Assembly: GCA_040389445.1 (NCBI GenBank)
Contig: JAZJZX010000002.1
Coordinates: forward strand, 372,001 to 436,000
From: UBA5189 sp040389445
GTDB taxonomy: Bacteria; Chloroflexota; Limnocylindria; Limnocylindrales; CSP1-4
Reading direction: 5' to 3'
Length of the DNA: 64,000 bases
Shown: positions 49,690 through 58,587 of the stretch, one piece after another
Layout: each line of letters starts with the position of its first letter
Position numbering within the stretch: the first letter of the stretch is position 1
Made by a program: the position numbers and the translations under genes
Notes under the pieces: model-generated
Database searches by the model: none
Seen by the model: only the letters and a program-made list of their open reading frames with translations
What the model was told of the DNA's origin: nothing

Positions 49690-49825
49690 TGGGCTCCTCA
49701 TCCGTGTGGTCAGTCAACTGCGATAGACGCGGCGCCAGCAGGATGGCACCCAGGCCGGCGCCGACAAGGCCGACGAGCAGGGCAAGCCCCAGGAAGACGA
49801 ACAGGGCGGACACCGCGATCGTCAC
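49673..49825 (-). CDS. Small membrane ORF, 50 aa, between xseA and xseB
   Basis: One hydrophobic segment fills residues 2-31 (ALFVFLGLALLVGLVGAG) and is followed by a short acidic tail ending SDRDA. The GTG start overlaps the xseA stop as GTGA and the end overlaps xseB, so it fits the coupling pattern of real genes here. xseA and xseB are normally direct neighbours. I know no family for it; a membrane anchor or an unrelated small protein are both possible. Confidence 0.55.
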   Translation of the reverse strand: MTIAVSALFVFLGLALLVGLVGAGLGAILLAPRLSQLTDHTDEEPSDRDA

Positions 49826-51183
49826 GTCGCGCTCCCGGTTGGCGCCGTGCCTGCTGCGCGCGCCGGGTGCCCGGCCACGGCGGGAAACTCACCCCCCGCG
49901 ACCCGGACGGCGAGGGCGGTTCCGGGGCGGGCCGAAATCGGATCCCGGACGACCGTTCCATCCTTGCTGCGTCGGACGATGGCGTAGCCGCGTTCGAGGG
50001 TGGCCTCGGGCCCGAGAGACCGGAGCGCGGCGGCAGCCGTCGATAGCTGGCCTGAACGCATCGTGAGCCGCTGCGAGAGCAGCGCCGGAAGGCGCTCCGC
50101 GAGCCGCTCGTCGTGACGGCGACCCTCGACGATGCGGGAGCGGGCCGCCCGCGTGGCGCGATCGAGCAGATCGCCCGCGCGTTCCCGCGATGCGGCCAGG
50201 CGAGCAGCCGGGTGCAGTCGATCCAGCAGCCGACGCTCCGCAGCCACATCGCGCGTCGCCCCGGCGACCACGCGTGCGGCAGCGGCATGCATCCGATCGG
50301 CCCCGCGACCCAGCGACGCGGCAAAGTCGGCCCGGTTCGGCACGACGAGTTCGGCCGCCGCTGATGGCGTGGGCGCGCGGACGTCGGCAGCGAAATCGGC
50401 CAGCGTGACGTCGACCTCGTGGCCGATCCCGGACACGACCGGAAGCGGATGCCCCGCGATCGCACGGACCACCCGCTCGTCGTTGAAGGACCACAGATCC
50501 TCCATCGAGCCGCCGCCGCGCGCCAGGATCGTGACCGTCGGTGATTCGACTGCCCGGCCGGCGTGTCGGAGATCCTCGACGTGCCGCTCGAGCCGGCGGA
50601 AGGCATCGACGATGCTGGTGGCGCTTCCCTCCCCCTGAACCGCGCAGGAGACCAGGAGAACGCCCGCCAGTGGCCAGCGCCGGGCGAGGACCTGGCAGAT
50701 GTCCTTCCAGACGGCGCCGGTCGGCGAGGTGATGACGGCAACCACCGAGGGCCGCGACGGCAACGGACGTTTTCGAGCCGCCTCGAACAGCCCCTCGGCC
50801 GTGAGCCGTGCCTTCCGCTGCTCGAACTGGATCGCAAGGTCCCCGACTCCGGATGGCTGGATGGAATCGACATAGAACTGGAGCGCGCCCTGCGGCTCGT
50901 AGATGTCGACGCGACCGTGCGCCACGACACGGAGTCCCGTCTGCGGTTGGAATGGGCTGCGCACGCGATCGTCCCGGAACCACATGCACTGGAGCTGCGA
51001 CTTGTCGTCCTTGAGCGCGAAGTACGCGTGACCGGCCGTCGAGATGGTGACCCGGCCGACCTCACCTTCCACCCACAGGTCGCGCAGCCGCTCGTCGGCG
51101 TGAACGAGCGCGGCAACGACCCTGGCAGCCTCGGTGACGGCAAGGATCCGCGGGCCGGGCACGGAGGGTTGGGCTCCGGGCAT
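49822..51183 (-). CDS. xseA: Exodeoxyribonuclease VII large subunit
   Basis: 453 residues: an OB-fold start (WVEGEVGRVTISTAGHAYFALKD), the catalytic domain with ARGGGSMEDLWSFNDE and GIGHEVDVTLADF, a long helical part, and the C-terminal GYAIVRRSKDG. It degrades single-stranded DNA in both directions together with XseB. It follows efp by 5 nt. Confidence 0.95.
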   Translation of the reverse strand: MPGAQPSVPGPRILAVTEAARVVAALVHADERLRDLWVEGEVGRVTISTAGHAYFALKDDKSQLQCMWFRDDRVRSPFQPQTGLRVVAHGRVDIYEPQGALQFYVDSIQPSGVGDLAIQFEQRKARLTAEGLFEAARKRPLPSRPSVVAVITSPTGAVWKDICQVLARRWPLAGVLLVSCAVQGEGSATSIVDAFRRLERHVEDLRHAGRAVESPTVTILARGGGSMEDLWSFNDERVVRAIAGHPLPVVSGIGHEVDVTLADFAADVRAPTPSAAAELVVPNRADFAASLGRGADRMHAAAARVVAGATRDVAAERRLLDRLHPAARLAASRERAGDLLDRATRAARSRIVEGRRHDERLAERLPALLSQRLTMRSGQLSTAAAALRSLGPEATLERGYAIVRRSKDGTVVRDPISARPGTALAVRVAGGEFPAVAGHPARAAGTAPTGSAT

Positions 51184-51188
51184 CGCGG

Positions 51189-51746
51189 TCAGAGCCGCGT
51201 CTGGTACTCGCCGGTCCGGGTGTCGATGCGGACCGTGTCCCCCTCGTTCACGAACAGGGGCACCGACACCACGAGCCCGGTCTCGAGCGTCGCCGACTTG
51301 CGGGCGCCCTGAGCGGTATCGCCGGCAAACCCCGGCTCGGACTGCGCGACGACGAGGTCAACGGTGACCGGCAGCTCCACACCGATGGTCTCACCCTGAT
51401 AGGTGGTCCGATCCAGGATCATTCCGTCCTTCAGGTAGAGCGCTGTTTCCGCGAGCTGATCGGTTCGCAGGACGAACTGGTCATAGGTGTCCGTGTCCAT
51501 GAAGTGAAAGTCGTCGTCGTCGCGGTAGAGGAACTGGACCGGTCGCTTCTCCATGGTGGCGCGCGGCCACTTGGTGCCGGCCTGGAAGGACCGCTCGATC
51601 GTTCCGCCACGGCGTATGTTCCGGAGGGAGATCTTCACCTGGGCGGATCCGCGCCCCATCTTGATGTGGTGGTAATCGAGGATCTGCCAGAGCTCGCCGT
51701 CGAGCTCGATGGCCACGCCCTTGCGGAGCTCGCCGGTGCTGATCAT
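51189..51746 (-). CDS. efp: Elongation factor P with Arg at position 32
   Basis: 185 residues, three beta domains. It opens MISTGELRKGVAIELDG and contains HIKMGRGSAQVK at the tip loop. The loop is usually P-G-K-G with a Lys that may be modified, whereas here Met-Gly-Arg-Gly puts Arg at residue 32, as in EarP-rhamnosylated EF-P. EF-P relieves stalling at polyproline. ATG 51746 is fixed by the conserved start; the frame is open further upstream only by chance. No modification enzyme gene is in the window. Confidence 0.95.
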   Translation of the reverse strand: MISTGELRKGVAIELDGELWQILDYHHIKMGRGSAQVKISLRNIRRGGTIERSFQAGTKWPRATMEKRPVQFLYRDDDDFHFMDTDTYDQFVLRTDQLAETALYLKDGMILDRTTYQGETIGVELPVTVDLVVAQSEPGFAGDTAQGARKSATLETGLVVSVPLFVNEGDTVRIDTRTGEYQTRL

Positions 51747-51830
51747 TGGATGGTCTGGCTCCTGGTCTGGCAGATCGCCGCGCGTCGCCGCACGCCCTCG
51801 CCGGGTTCCGGCGCGATGTGCTGGCCGCTG

Positions 51831-51836
51831 ATTGTA
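51831..51836 (-). promoter_or_regulatory. -10 box TACAAT of efp
   Basis: TACAAT about 85 nt upstream of the efp ATG in a 234-nt gap after pepP. The leader would be about 78 nt. I see no ORF or known RNA element in the gap (51747-51980). Confidence 0.4.
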
Positions 51837-51980
51837 GTCGAGGCGTTCCGAGGCGTGGCCCCGCCCTCCCGTCGCGACCGGACCGGCCGGCCACAAGAGG
51901 ACCGGTGATGACCTCCAACCCATCGATGCACGGCTGGCGGCGACGGTACGAAGTCACTCGGGTTCGGACGAGCCGTCAGA

Positions 51981-53228
51981 TCAGGTTCCGACGACGATCG
52001 CGTCTCGCGGGAACAGGGTCAGGTAATCGAGACGACCAGCCTGCGCGTCCAGGACGATGAGATCCTCGATCCGGACACCGGTCTCGCCCTCGAGGTAGAT
52101 GCCGGGCTCCACCGAAAACACGGTCGGCGAAGGCAGCGGCGTGGGGGCCGCGTTCCGACCGAGCGACGGCAGCTCATGGGTGGCCAGGCCGATGCCATGA
52201 CCAAGACCGTGCTGGAAACCCTGCCACCGCCCGTCGGCCTCGATCATCGCCCGCGCAACGCCGTCGATGAACCGTCCGTCCGGGAGCGGCACCCCATGGC
52301 GCGAGGCCGACAGACCGGCCCGGAGCGCCTCGATGGCGGCCATCTGCGCCGCGACCACCGTTTCGTACACCGCGAGGTCGCGGGCCGTCGGCTCGCCGAC
52401 GAACAGCGTCCGGGTCATGTCGCTGCGATAGCCGCCGACCTGGGCACCGAAATCGAACAGGAGGACTGCCCCGGTCCGGACCGGCCGTTCGCCCGGCGAT
52501 CCATGGGGCAGCGCCGCCTCCGGGCCGGCCAGGCAGGTGACGTCAAACGCCAGCGCTTCGGCACCGCCGGTGCGCATCCGCCACTCGAGATCCAGCGCCA
52601 GCTCCATTTCCGTGACGCCCGGGCGGATCGACGGCAGCAGCGAGGCGAGAGCGCGGTCAGCGACAGCGCAGGCCGCCGCGATGCGCTCGATCTCTGCGGG
52701 TTCCTTCACCTGTCGGTCCGCCTCCACCCACCCTTCGACGGCCACGAGCTCCACCTGGGGTGCAGCTGCCGTGAGGCGCTGCCAGAGCGCGTGGGACACC
52801 AGACCGGCTTCCACGGCAACTCGGCGCACACCGGCTTCTGCGAGGAGGGCCGGCCATCGGTCGGCCAACCCGTGGTAGCACTCGAACCTGCGGGCGTCTG
52901 CCGCCTCGCGCCCTGCCTGGATGGCGTAGCGGCTGTCGACGAGCACCCGCACCTCGTCGCCGGTTACGAGAAACTTGCCCGAATCGCCGGCCGACGAGGT
53001 CTCCGTCTCGGCGAGCGTGAAGCCGGTCAGGTAGCGGATGTGCTCGCGCCGTACGCCGAAGTAGCCATCCACGCCGGCGGAATCCATCCGGGCGCGAAGT
53101 CGGGCCAGGCGGCGCGGGCGGGACGCGCGATCGGCCTCCGCCCACGATTCGAGGTCGGCGCTGGTAGGAGGAGCGGCAAAATCGGTCGGCTGCGGCCAGG
53201 CGCCATGCTTGACCGATCCCGAGATCAC
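51981..53228 (-). CDS. Xaa-Pro aminopeptidase / M24 peptidase
   Basis: 415 residues. A creatinase N-domain is followed by the pita-bread catalytic domain with LFDFGAQVGGYRSDMTRT (two Asp ligands), GLGHGIGLATHE (His) and FSVEPGIYLEGETGVRIED (two Glu). It removes N-terminal residues before proline. It starts as ATGA overlap with mltG and is often found before efp, which also deals with proline-rich proteins. Confidence 0.92.
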   Translation of the reverse strand: MISGSVKHGAWPQPTDFAAPPTSADLESWAEADRASRPRRLARLRARMDSAGVDGYFGVRREHIRYLTGFTLAETETSSAGDSGKFLVTGDEVRVLVDSRYAIQAGREAADARRFECYHGLADRWPALLAEAGVRRVAVEAGLVSHALWQRLTAAAPQVELVAVEGWVEADRQVKEPAEIERIAAACAVADRALASLLPSIRPGVTEMELALDLEWRMRTGGAEALAFDVTCLAGPEAALPHGSPGERPVRTGAVLLFDFGAQVGGYRSDMTRTLFVGEPTARDLAVYETVVAAQMAAIEALRAGLSASRHGVPLPDGRFIDGVARAMIEADGRWQGFQHGLGHGIGLATHELPSLGRNAAPTPLPSPTVFSVEPGIYLEGETGVRIEDLIVLDAQAGRLDYLTLFPRDAIVVGT

Positions 53229-54613
53229 TGGTAGCCGTATTTCTGGCGGTTGGCGTTGTGCTCGGCCAGGGTCTTCGCGAAGGCGTGCAGACCCGAGTCC
53301 CCCGGAATCGCCAGGAAATAGATGTAGCCCGTGGCGGTGTCCGGCTCAAGGGCGGCGTCGATGGACAGGACCGTGGGGCTGCTGATCGGGCCGGGCATCA
53401 GGCCGCGATTCTGGTAGGTCTGATAGCCGCGGAGGTCGTCCGGTACCTGGAAGTTCCCGAGACCCCCTTCGGGGATGCCCCAGAAGAAGTAGTTCACCCA
53501 GTCCGCGAAGGGGAGCTTCCGAAGGGCGATGGTGTCGGCGGCGTACAGCACCGTGGGGTCGGCGTTCAGGATCATCTTGGTTCCGCCGACGCCGTCAAGG
53601 CGGTTCTGATAGACGCCGGCTATCAGCGGTCGTTCCTCATCCACGACGGCCTCCCGTTCCACGATCGAGGCCAGCGAGAGCACCTGATAGAAGCTCAGGC
53701 CCCGGCTCTCGGCCACATTGAGACGAATGTCCCCGACGGCGTCGTGGAATTTGGTCAGCATCATCCGGACGAGGCCGTCGGCGGTCGTCACCTCGAAGGG
53801 ACCGCCGTTGGCGGCCGTCACGAGCGTGTACGTTGCCGGATACAGGAAGCCCTCGAGGCTGGCGCCTTCGGGAAGGATCAGCCAGGGGTAGTCCGCGAGC
53901 AGCGCCGTCGGGGGTTTCGACACCAGGTCGTAGAACTCGCGCGGGTCGACGCCGGAACTGATGGTCTGCAGCTTCGCGGCCATCTGTTCGAGGCGCAGTC
54001 CCTCGCGGAAGGTCACGTCGACCGTCTCGACCGAGATCCGGGCATCGACCAGGGCGGTGGCCAGCTCCGAGGGTGTCATGTCACGACGAAGCAGAACCAG
54101 TCCGGCCTTCAACTTGCCGGCAAGATCCGATTCGATCGACGCGAAGAGGAACGCCCGTTGCGAGACCACGAACCTTGCCTCCTGGAGTCGCGCGGCGAGG
54201 GCTGGAACGGTTTCGCCCGATTGAACCTCGAACACGACCTCTTCGGCCGTTCCCGGGGCGGGATCCGTGAGGGTCTTGCCGAGGTCCTCACGGATGAAGT
54301 CGGCGACGAACGGCAGGCGCATCGATCCGGGGTTGTCCCAGGCCCAGCCCACGACCGCCGCGCGGGCGAGCGGGCGGAGCGCGGTCAGGAGTGCAATGAC
54401 GACGACGACCGCCAGCAGGCCCGCGAACAGCAGAAACCGCAGGAGGCCGGGGAGGCCGGTGGTGTGGCTCCCCCGCCGGACGGGCGGCTTGCCGACCGGC
54501 GGGGCACCTCGTCCGTCGGAGGCGCGCCACGAGGGCATGTCCGCACCCTCGTAGGTTCCGGGGTCCATCCGCCGAGCCTGATCCCGCGGATTGCGGCCGC
54601 GCCGAATGCTCAT
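53225..54613 (-). CDS. mltG: Endolytic murein transglycosylase MltG
   Basis: 462 residues. A cytoplasmic tail of about 50 residues, one helix (about 55-78), a LysM-like region and the YceG domain with LPEGASLEGFLYPATY and SIVEREAV (catalytic Glu), NRLDGV and LPFADWVNYFFW. MltG cuts nascent glycan strands in the outer leaf of the membrane. Overlaps on both sides (ATGA) tie it to ruvX and the peptidase. Confidence 0.93.
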   Translation of the reverse strand: MSIRRGRNPRDQARRMDPGTYEGADMPSWRASDGRGAPPVGKPPVRRGSHTTGLPGLLRFLLFAGLLAVVVVIALLTALRPLARAAVVGWAWDNPGSMRLPFVADFIREDLGKTLTDPAPGTAEEVVFEVQSGETVPALAARLQEARFVVSQRAFLFASIESDLAGKLKAGLVLLRRDMTPSELATALVDARISVETVDVTFREGLRLEQMAAKLQTISSGVDPREFYDLVSKPPTALLADYPWLILPEGASLEGFLYPATYTLVTAANGGPFEVTTADGLVRMMLTKFHDAVGDIRLNVAESRGLSFYQVLSLASIVEREAVVDEERPLIAGVYQNRLDGVGGTKMILNADPTVLYAADTIALRKLPFADWVNYFFWGIPEGGLGNFQVPDDLRGYQTYQNRGLMPGPISSPTVLSIDAALEPDTATGYIYFLAIPGDSGLHAFAKTLAEHNANRQKYGYQ

Positions 54614-55086
54614 GACCGGGCCTCGAGCTGGTCGCGCGCGATGAGGTCTGCCTCGACTTCGTCCTCGAGGATGATGGCGGCGGCTTCACGGTCCACCCGC
54701 GCACGATACCGGTCTCTCTGGGTCGACGACGGCGGACCGCCGGAACGGCCGCGTGGCATCGGGCCGATTCGGGACTCCGCCCGGTGGCTGCTCAATCGTT
54801 CATCGCGCAGCCGAATGGGGATTCCGAGCGCAGCACCGATCGCGCTCGCCCACGCCCGGGCAGCCTGGGCCATGGGACCCTCATCGCCGTTGGCGTTCAG
54901 GGGAAGGCCCACCACGACGATGTCGATCCGCTGTTCGCGAATGACGGCTTCCAGGCGGGCCGCATCGGCAGCATCGCTGCCGGATCGCGGAATGGTTGCC
55001 AGCGCCCGCGCCGGCTCGCGCCCCGGTTCGGCCGTGGCAAGACCGATCCGTCGCTCGCCGAGGTCGATCCCCAGCAACCGGCTCAC
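54610..55086 (-). CDS. ruvX: Putative pre-16S rRNA nuclease YqgF/RuvX
   Basis: 158 residues. RLLGIDLGERRIGLA (RNase H-like first Asp), VVVGLPLNANGDEGP and RLRDERLSSHRAE are the family blocks. It is thought to trim the 5' end of 16S rRNA. A tail of about 20 acidic residues follows. GTG 55086 overlaps the upstream stop (GTGA). The alaS-ruvX-mltG order is widely conserved. Confidence 0.93.
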   Translation of the reverse strand: MSRLLGIDLGERRIGLATAEPGREPARALATIPRSGSDAADAARLEAVIREQRIDIVVVGLPLNANGDEGPMAQAARAWASAIGAALGIPIRLRDERLSSHRAESRIGPMPRGRSGGPPSSTQRDRYRARVDREAAAIILEDEVEADLIARDQLEARS

Positions 55087-56729
55087 GGGATCGCCCCTGG
55101 TGCCGAGGAAGCCGGGGGCCCCGAGGATGCGGGCGGGCTGGCGGATGGCGCCCCGATCGTCAGCGTGACACGCGAATCGCTCCAGGGGATGGTCGTGACC
55201 CAGTCGGGCCACACCGTGATCGTGACGGCACCGAATGCACCGAGGACCGTTCGTGCCTGCGGCAGGCCCAATCCCCGAATGCGGGCGCGAAGGGCCGCGG
55301 CATCCACCTCCCGGGTCTCCGTGGCGCGGACCGTGACGGGAAACGTGATCGTGGTGCCGGCAACGATCGGCGTCCCGATCACCTCCGATATCGACCCCTC
55401 GTCGAGACGGAAGCCGGCATCGACCGAGGAGCGAAGTTTCGCGCCGGCAAGCGTGGATACGTGGCCGGGGTCCACCCCGAGGACCGTCCCCGTGGCGGCA
55501 ACGCCAAGCTCGAACGTGGCTTGCCCGAGTCCGACGAGGGTCGTCGGATCAACCGTCGGCGTCGAGGCTCCGAGGGCGCGCGTCTCCGGGAACAGCTTCG
55601 TGCCCGGAGGAACGTTGGTGGCCCCGGGAATCGCTTCAGCGAACTGTGCGGCAAGCGTGTCCTCGAGGGCTCGCAGTGCCGTCTCGATATCGGCCTGCTG
55701 CACGACCGGGCTTTCGGTGTGCGTGCCGCCGCTCGTCTCGGCATCGTTGTTGACGAGCGTTCGCTTGGGGTTCTCGCCCTCCGGAACGACGACGATCGAT
55801 CCCGCCGGAACATTCCCGACGACCCCGGTCGCGACGGCCTGGACACCCACTTTCCGGGTCGAGGGGATGACGACGAAGTCCTTGCCGACGATGCCGATCT
55901 GGGCCGGCGGAAGGGTGACCTCCGCCGTCGTCCGGAACTCGATCCCGGACTGTGTCTTGACAATCGAGCCGGCGGCAATGGAATTCGATGCGCCGGTGTT
56001 CAGGCTCGAGAACGTCACCTCGCCCGCCGCCGCGGTTTCCGAAACGGCAATACCCGTCGCTGGAAAGGTGTTCACGGCCTCGACATCGAAGGAGAAACTG
56101 GTTGCGGGAACGACGAGGCCTGCTGGATCGGGCTGGGTGATCCCCGGCTGTGCCGTCACGTTGATCGAAATCGGACCCACCGTGTCCACCGTCGGGACGA
56201 GCGTGATGGTCGCGCTCGGGAGCAGTTGAAAGCCGGCTACGCCTCCCGCGGCAAACACCGCCACGAGTCCAAGGATGATGGCCAGCCGACGGCCCTTGAC
56301 CGGGCTTGACGGTCGCTTTCCAACCTGGGGAACCGGCGTGGCGGGGCGCGGCTTCGCGATGGCCGACCCGGCAGGCACGGCGATGGTGGGGCTGTCGTCG
56401 GGCGCCTCGATGGGCGACCCCGTGTCGGCGCCGGGAGACGGGGCGCTGGTGGCCGCGGTCGGGCCGGCCTCGACCGCGGCCACCGAGACATGCGTCGGCA
56501 GACCTGCCGACGCGGCGAGCGCCCGCGCCGATGCATCAGCGGTCACGATCTCCAGCGCCTTGTGCCGGGTGGCTGCCTCACGCGCGAGGAGGCGGAAGTT
56601 GATCCGCGACGTGGCCAGACGTGAGCCGTGCGGCAGCACGAGCGCGATTCGTGCCTCCTTCAGCGAGCGCAACCGCGCAGCCGCCGATGTGATTTCATCG
56701 TCGATGTCGAGATAGACGATGGCCGTCAT
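55083..56729 (-). CDS. Bitopic envelope protein, possibly baseplate-J-like outside domain
   Basis: 548 residues. Residues 1-105 form a cytoplasmic alpha/beta part (IVYLDIDDEITSAAARLR, SRINFRLLAREA); an Ala/Pro linker follows; one helix spans about 185-205; the rest lies outside and is beta-rich with many Thr and Val. Proteins with this YLDIDDEITSAA start in related genomes have, as I recall, been labelled baseplate J/gp47 family; I could not confirm this. No catalytic motif is seen. The layout, beside an actin-like ATPase, recalls a PilN-like partner of PilM. Confidence 0.55.
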   Translation of the reverse strand: MTAIVYLDIDDEITSAAARLRSLKEARIALVLPHGSRLATSRINFRLLAREAATRHKALEIVTADASARALAASAGLPTHVSVAAVEAGPTAATSAPSPGADTGSPIEAPDDSPTIAVPAGSAIAKPRPATPVPQVGKRPSSPVKGRRLAIILGLVAVFAAGGVAGFQLLPSATITLVPTVDTVGPISINVTAQPGITQPDPAGLVVPATSFSFDVEAVNTFPATGIAVSETAAAGEVTFSSLNTGASNSIAAGSIVKTQSGIEFRTTAEVTLPPAQIGIVGKDFVVIPSTRKVGVQAVATGVVGNVPAGSIVVVPEGENPKRTLVNNDAETSGGTHTESPVVQQADIETALRALEDTLAAQFAEAIPGATNVPPGTKLFPETRALGASTPTVDPTTLVGLGQATFELGVAATGTVLGVDPGHVSTLAGAKLRSSVDAGFRLDEGSISEVIGTPIVAGTTITFPVTVRATETREVDAAALRARIRGLGLPQARTVLGAFGAVTITVWPDWVTTIPWSDSRVTLTIGAPSASPPASSGPPASSAPGAIP

Positions 56730-56731
56730 CG

Positions 56732-57997
56732 TCAGATCCGGAGCTGCCGGACGACCCGACGAAGCGCGCCGTCAAGGGGGCCGGCGGCCTGACCGAGTTC
56801 GATCGCCTGGTACGCCAGGCCCATGGGCGTCACGTCCTGCTGGTCGACCAGGAGCTTGGTCTCGTCCCGGATCGTCTCGACCTGGTCGGGCGCCATGATC
56901 GTGATCTCGGGCGGTCGTGAAAACGGCAGGGCCTTCGAAAACGCCGGAGCGGCGAGCGCAGCTCGAATCTCCGGGAGGCGGGTGCCGCCACCACACAGGT
57001 AGATCCGGCCCGGCAGCAGGTCCCCGGCGGCAAGTTCCTCCATGACGAGCTCCACGCCGGCGGCCCAGACCGCCACGTCCTCGGCGACGATGGCCCGGAC
57101 GTCGTCTGTCGGCTCGCCGGCGATCCCGCGTGCATAGTCCACCTTGAGGGCCTCGGCCCGCGGGAACGGCAGCTCGAGCCGGTCCGCGATCGACTTGGTG
57201 AAGGCGCGCCCACCGAGCGCGAACATCCGGGTCCCTTCGATCCCGCCCTGGCGCACGAGCGCGACGTCGGTGGTGCCACCCCCGACATCCACGAACAGCG
57301 CGCCGCCTTGTCTCACCTGCTCGTTGTTGAGCGCTCGAGCCACCGCGTAGGGCTCGGCGACGACCTCGATCAGCTCGAGCTCGAGCCGCTGGGCGACGCT
57401 CTGGAGCGCTCCGAGATGGACCAGGGGGGCGAATGCATTGAAGATCGAGATCCTGACGTGCCGACCCTTGAACCCGATCGGGTTCGACACGGCGTAGCCA
57501 TCGATCCACGCACCTACCACGGCGGCGTGGACGAGGCGAACGTCAACGTTCGCCAGGCCGGTTTCCCACGTCACGGAACGCTCCGCTTCACGCAGCGCCT
57601 CCCGTTGGACCCCCTCGATGAGTTTCTGGAGTTCAGTTTCCGTGATCGCGACCTCGGGGCGCGTCCGCTCCTGGGAATGTGTCGTCGTAAAGCCCTTGAC
57701 CAGCTCGCCGGCGATCCCGATGACGACCTGGGAGGGCCGGAAGCCGGCCATCTCCTCGGCCTCCTGCAGCGCCACGGAGCAGTTGTCCACGACGGCCGAG
57801 ATGTCGGCGACGGTGCCCGATTGCATGTGGGACAGGCCCTGACGCTTGCGGCCGACGCCGCGTACGACGCCGCGCCCGTCATCACCAATGTCGAACACGA
57901 GGGCCTTGGCGAACTCGGTGCCGATATCCAGCGCCGTACAGGCATCCAGGGTGGCCTCGCCGTCATCGCGCTGCCAGAGCCGGCGCAGGAAGGCCAT
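56732..57997 (-). CDS. FtsA/PilM-like actin-fold ATPase
   Basis: 421 residues. The ASKHA fold is marked by ALDIGTEFAKALV (phosphate 1), ALFVDVGGGTTDVALV (phosphate 2) and IYLCGGGTRLPEI (adenosine). The end (GALRRVVRQLRI) could be an amphipathic membrane-binding helix as in FtsA. ftsZ is not in the window, so it may be FtsA or a separate FtsA/PilM relative serving the neighbouring bitopic protein. ATG 57997 is used; 58015 would overlap the upstream gene. Confidence 0.85.
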   Translation of the reverse strand: MAFLRRLWQRDDGEATLDACTALDIGTEFAKALVFDIGDDGRGVVRGVGRKRQGLSHMQSGTVADISAVVDNCSVALQEAEEMAGFRPSQVVIGIAGELVKGFTTTHSQERTRPEVAITETELQKLIEGVQREALREAERSVTWETGLANVDVRLVHAAVVGAWIDGYAVSNPIGFKGRHVRISIFNAFAPLVHLGALQSVAQRLELELIEVVAEPYAVARALNNEQVRQGGALFVDVGGGTTDVALVRQGGIEGTRMFALGGRAFTKSIADRLELPFPRAEALKVDYARGIAGEPTDDVRAIVAEDVAVWAAGVELVMEELAAGDLLPGRIYLCGGGTRLPEIRAALAAPAFSKALPFSRPPEITIMAPDQVETIRDETKLLVDQQDVTPMGLAYQAIELGQAAGPLDGALRRVVRQLRI

Positions 57998-58002
57998 CGC
58001 GG

Positions 58003-58587
58003 TCAGGCCGTCCACTTCGGGATGACCAGATCACCCGAGAGGAGCTGCAGGCCGAGCACGGTCAGGAAGACGGTGGATGCAACGAACAGCAGCGCGCCCC
58101 CGACGTTCGATGCGACGTGGTACTCGTTCCCGGCGGCGAACCCGTAGCCAACGGCCATGAACCCGATGCCGGCGGCCACGGCGAGCTGCGGTAGCGGTGC
58201 CCCAAGTCCACGCGGGAGGGACAGGACGCCGATCCCGACATACCACAGGCCGACGATGGCCCCGCTGCCGAGTGTTCGGCCGAGGAGCTGCTCATAGGTT
58301 CGAATTCGCAGGACGAGGGCCGTCTGGAACGCCGCGGCGAGCACCATCCCGAGGATGCCGATCGCGGCGACGAGGTAGGCATGAATTGGGAACTGCTCGG
58401 CCTCGATGGCCGCCACGAGGAGCGCGACGGGGATCGTGGCCAGCATGAGGACCACGCTCGCGATGTCGTTCCACGTCCCCCACGGATTGCCGCGTGCGAA
58501 GAACACCATCAGGGTGACCATCCCGACCACGGTCGCAACCGCCGCCAGCAATGACGACCAGCCGACGAATTGCTCGAACGTGATCAT
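58003..58587 (-). CDS. Polytopic membrane protein, unknown function
   Basis: 194 residues, six hydrophobic segments with short loops, no recognised motif and no signal for transport or catalysis. It overlaps alaS by 4 nt and precedes the actin-like ATPase by 5 nt, so it is coupled to both. DUF-type assignment was not possible. Confidence 0.7.
   Translation of the reverse strand: MITFEQFVGWSSLLAAVATVVGMVTLMVFFARGNPWGTWNDIASVVLMLATIPVALLVAAIEAEQFPIHAYLVAAIGILGMVLAAAFQTALVLRIRTYEQLLGRTLGSGAIVGLWYVGIGVLSLPRGLGAPLPQLAVAAGIGFMAVGYGFAAGNEYHVASNVGGALLFVASTVFLTVLGLQLLSGDLVIPKWTA

Noticed and set aside
51747..51980. A structured RNA or small gene in the 234-nt gap before efp
   Set aside because: Some GC-rich pairing (ACCGG...CCGGT) is visible but no known riboswitch core, and ORFs there are only in-frame upstream extensions of efp or shadows.
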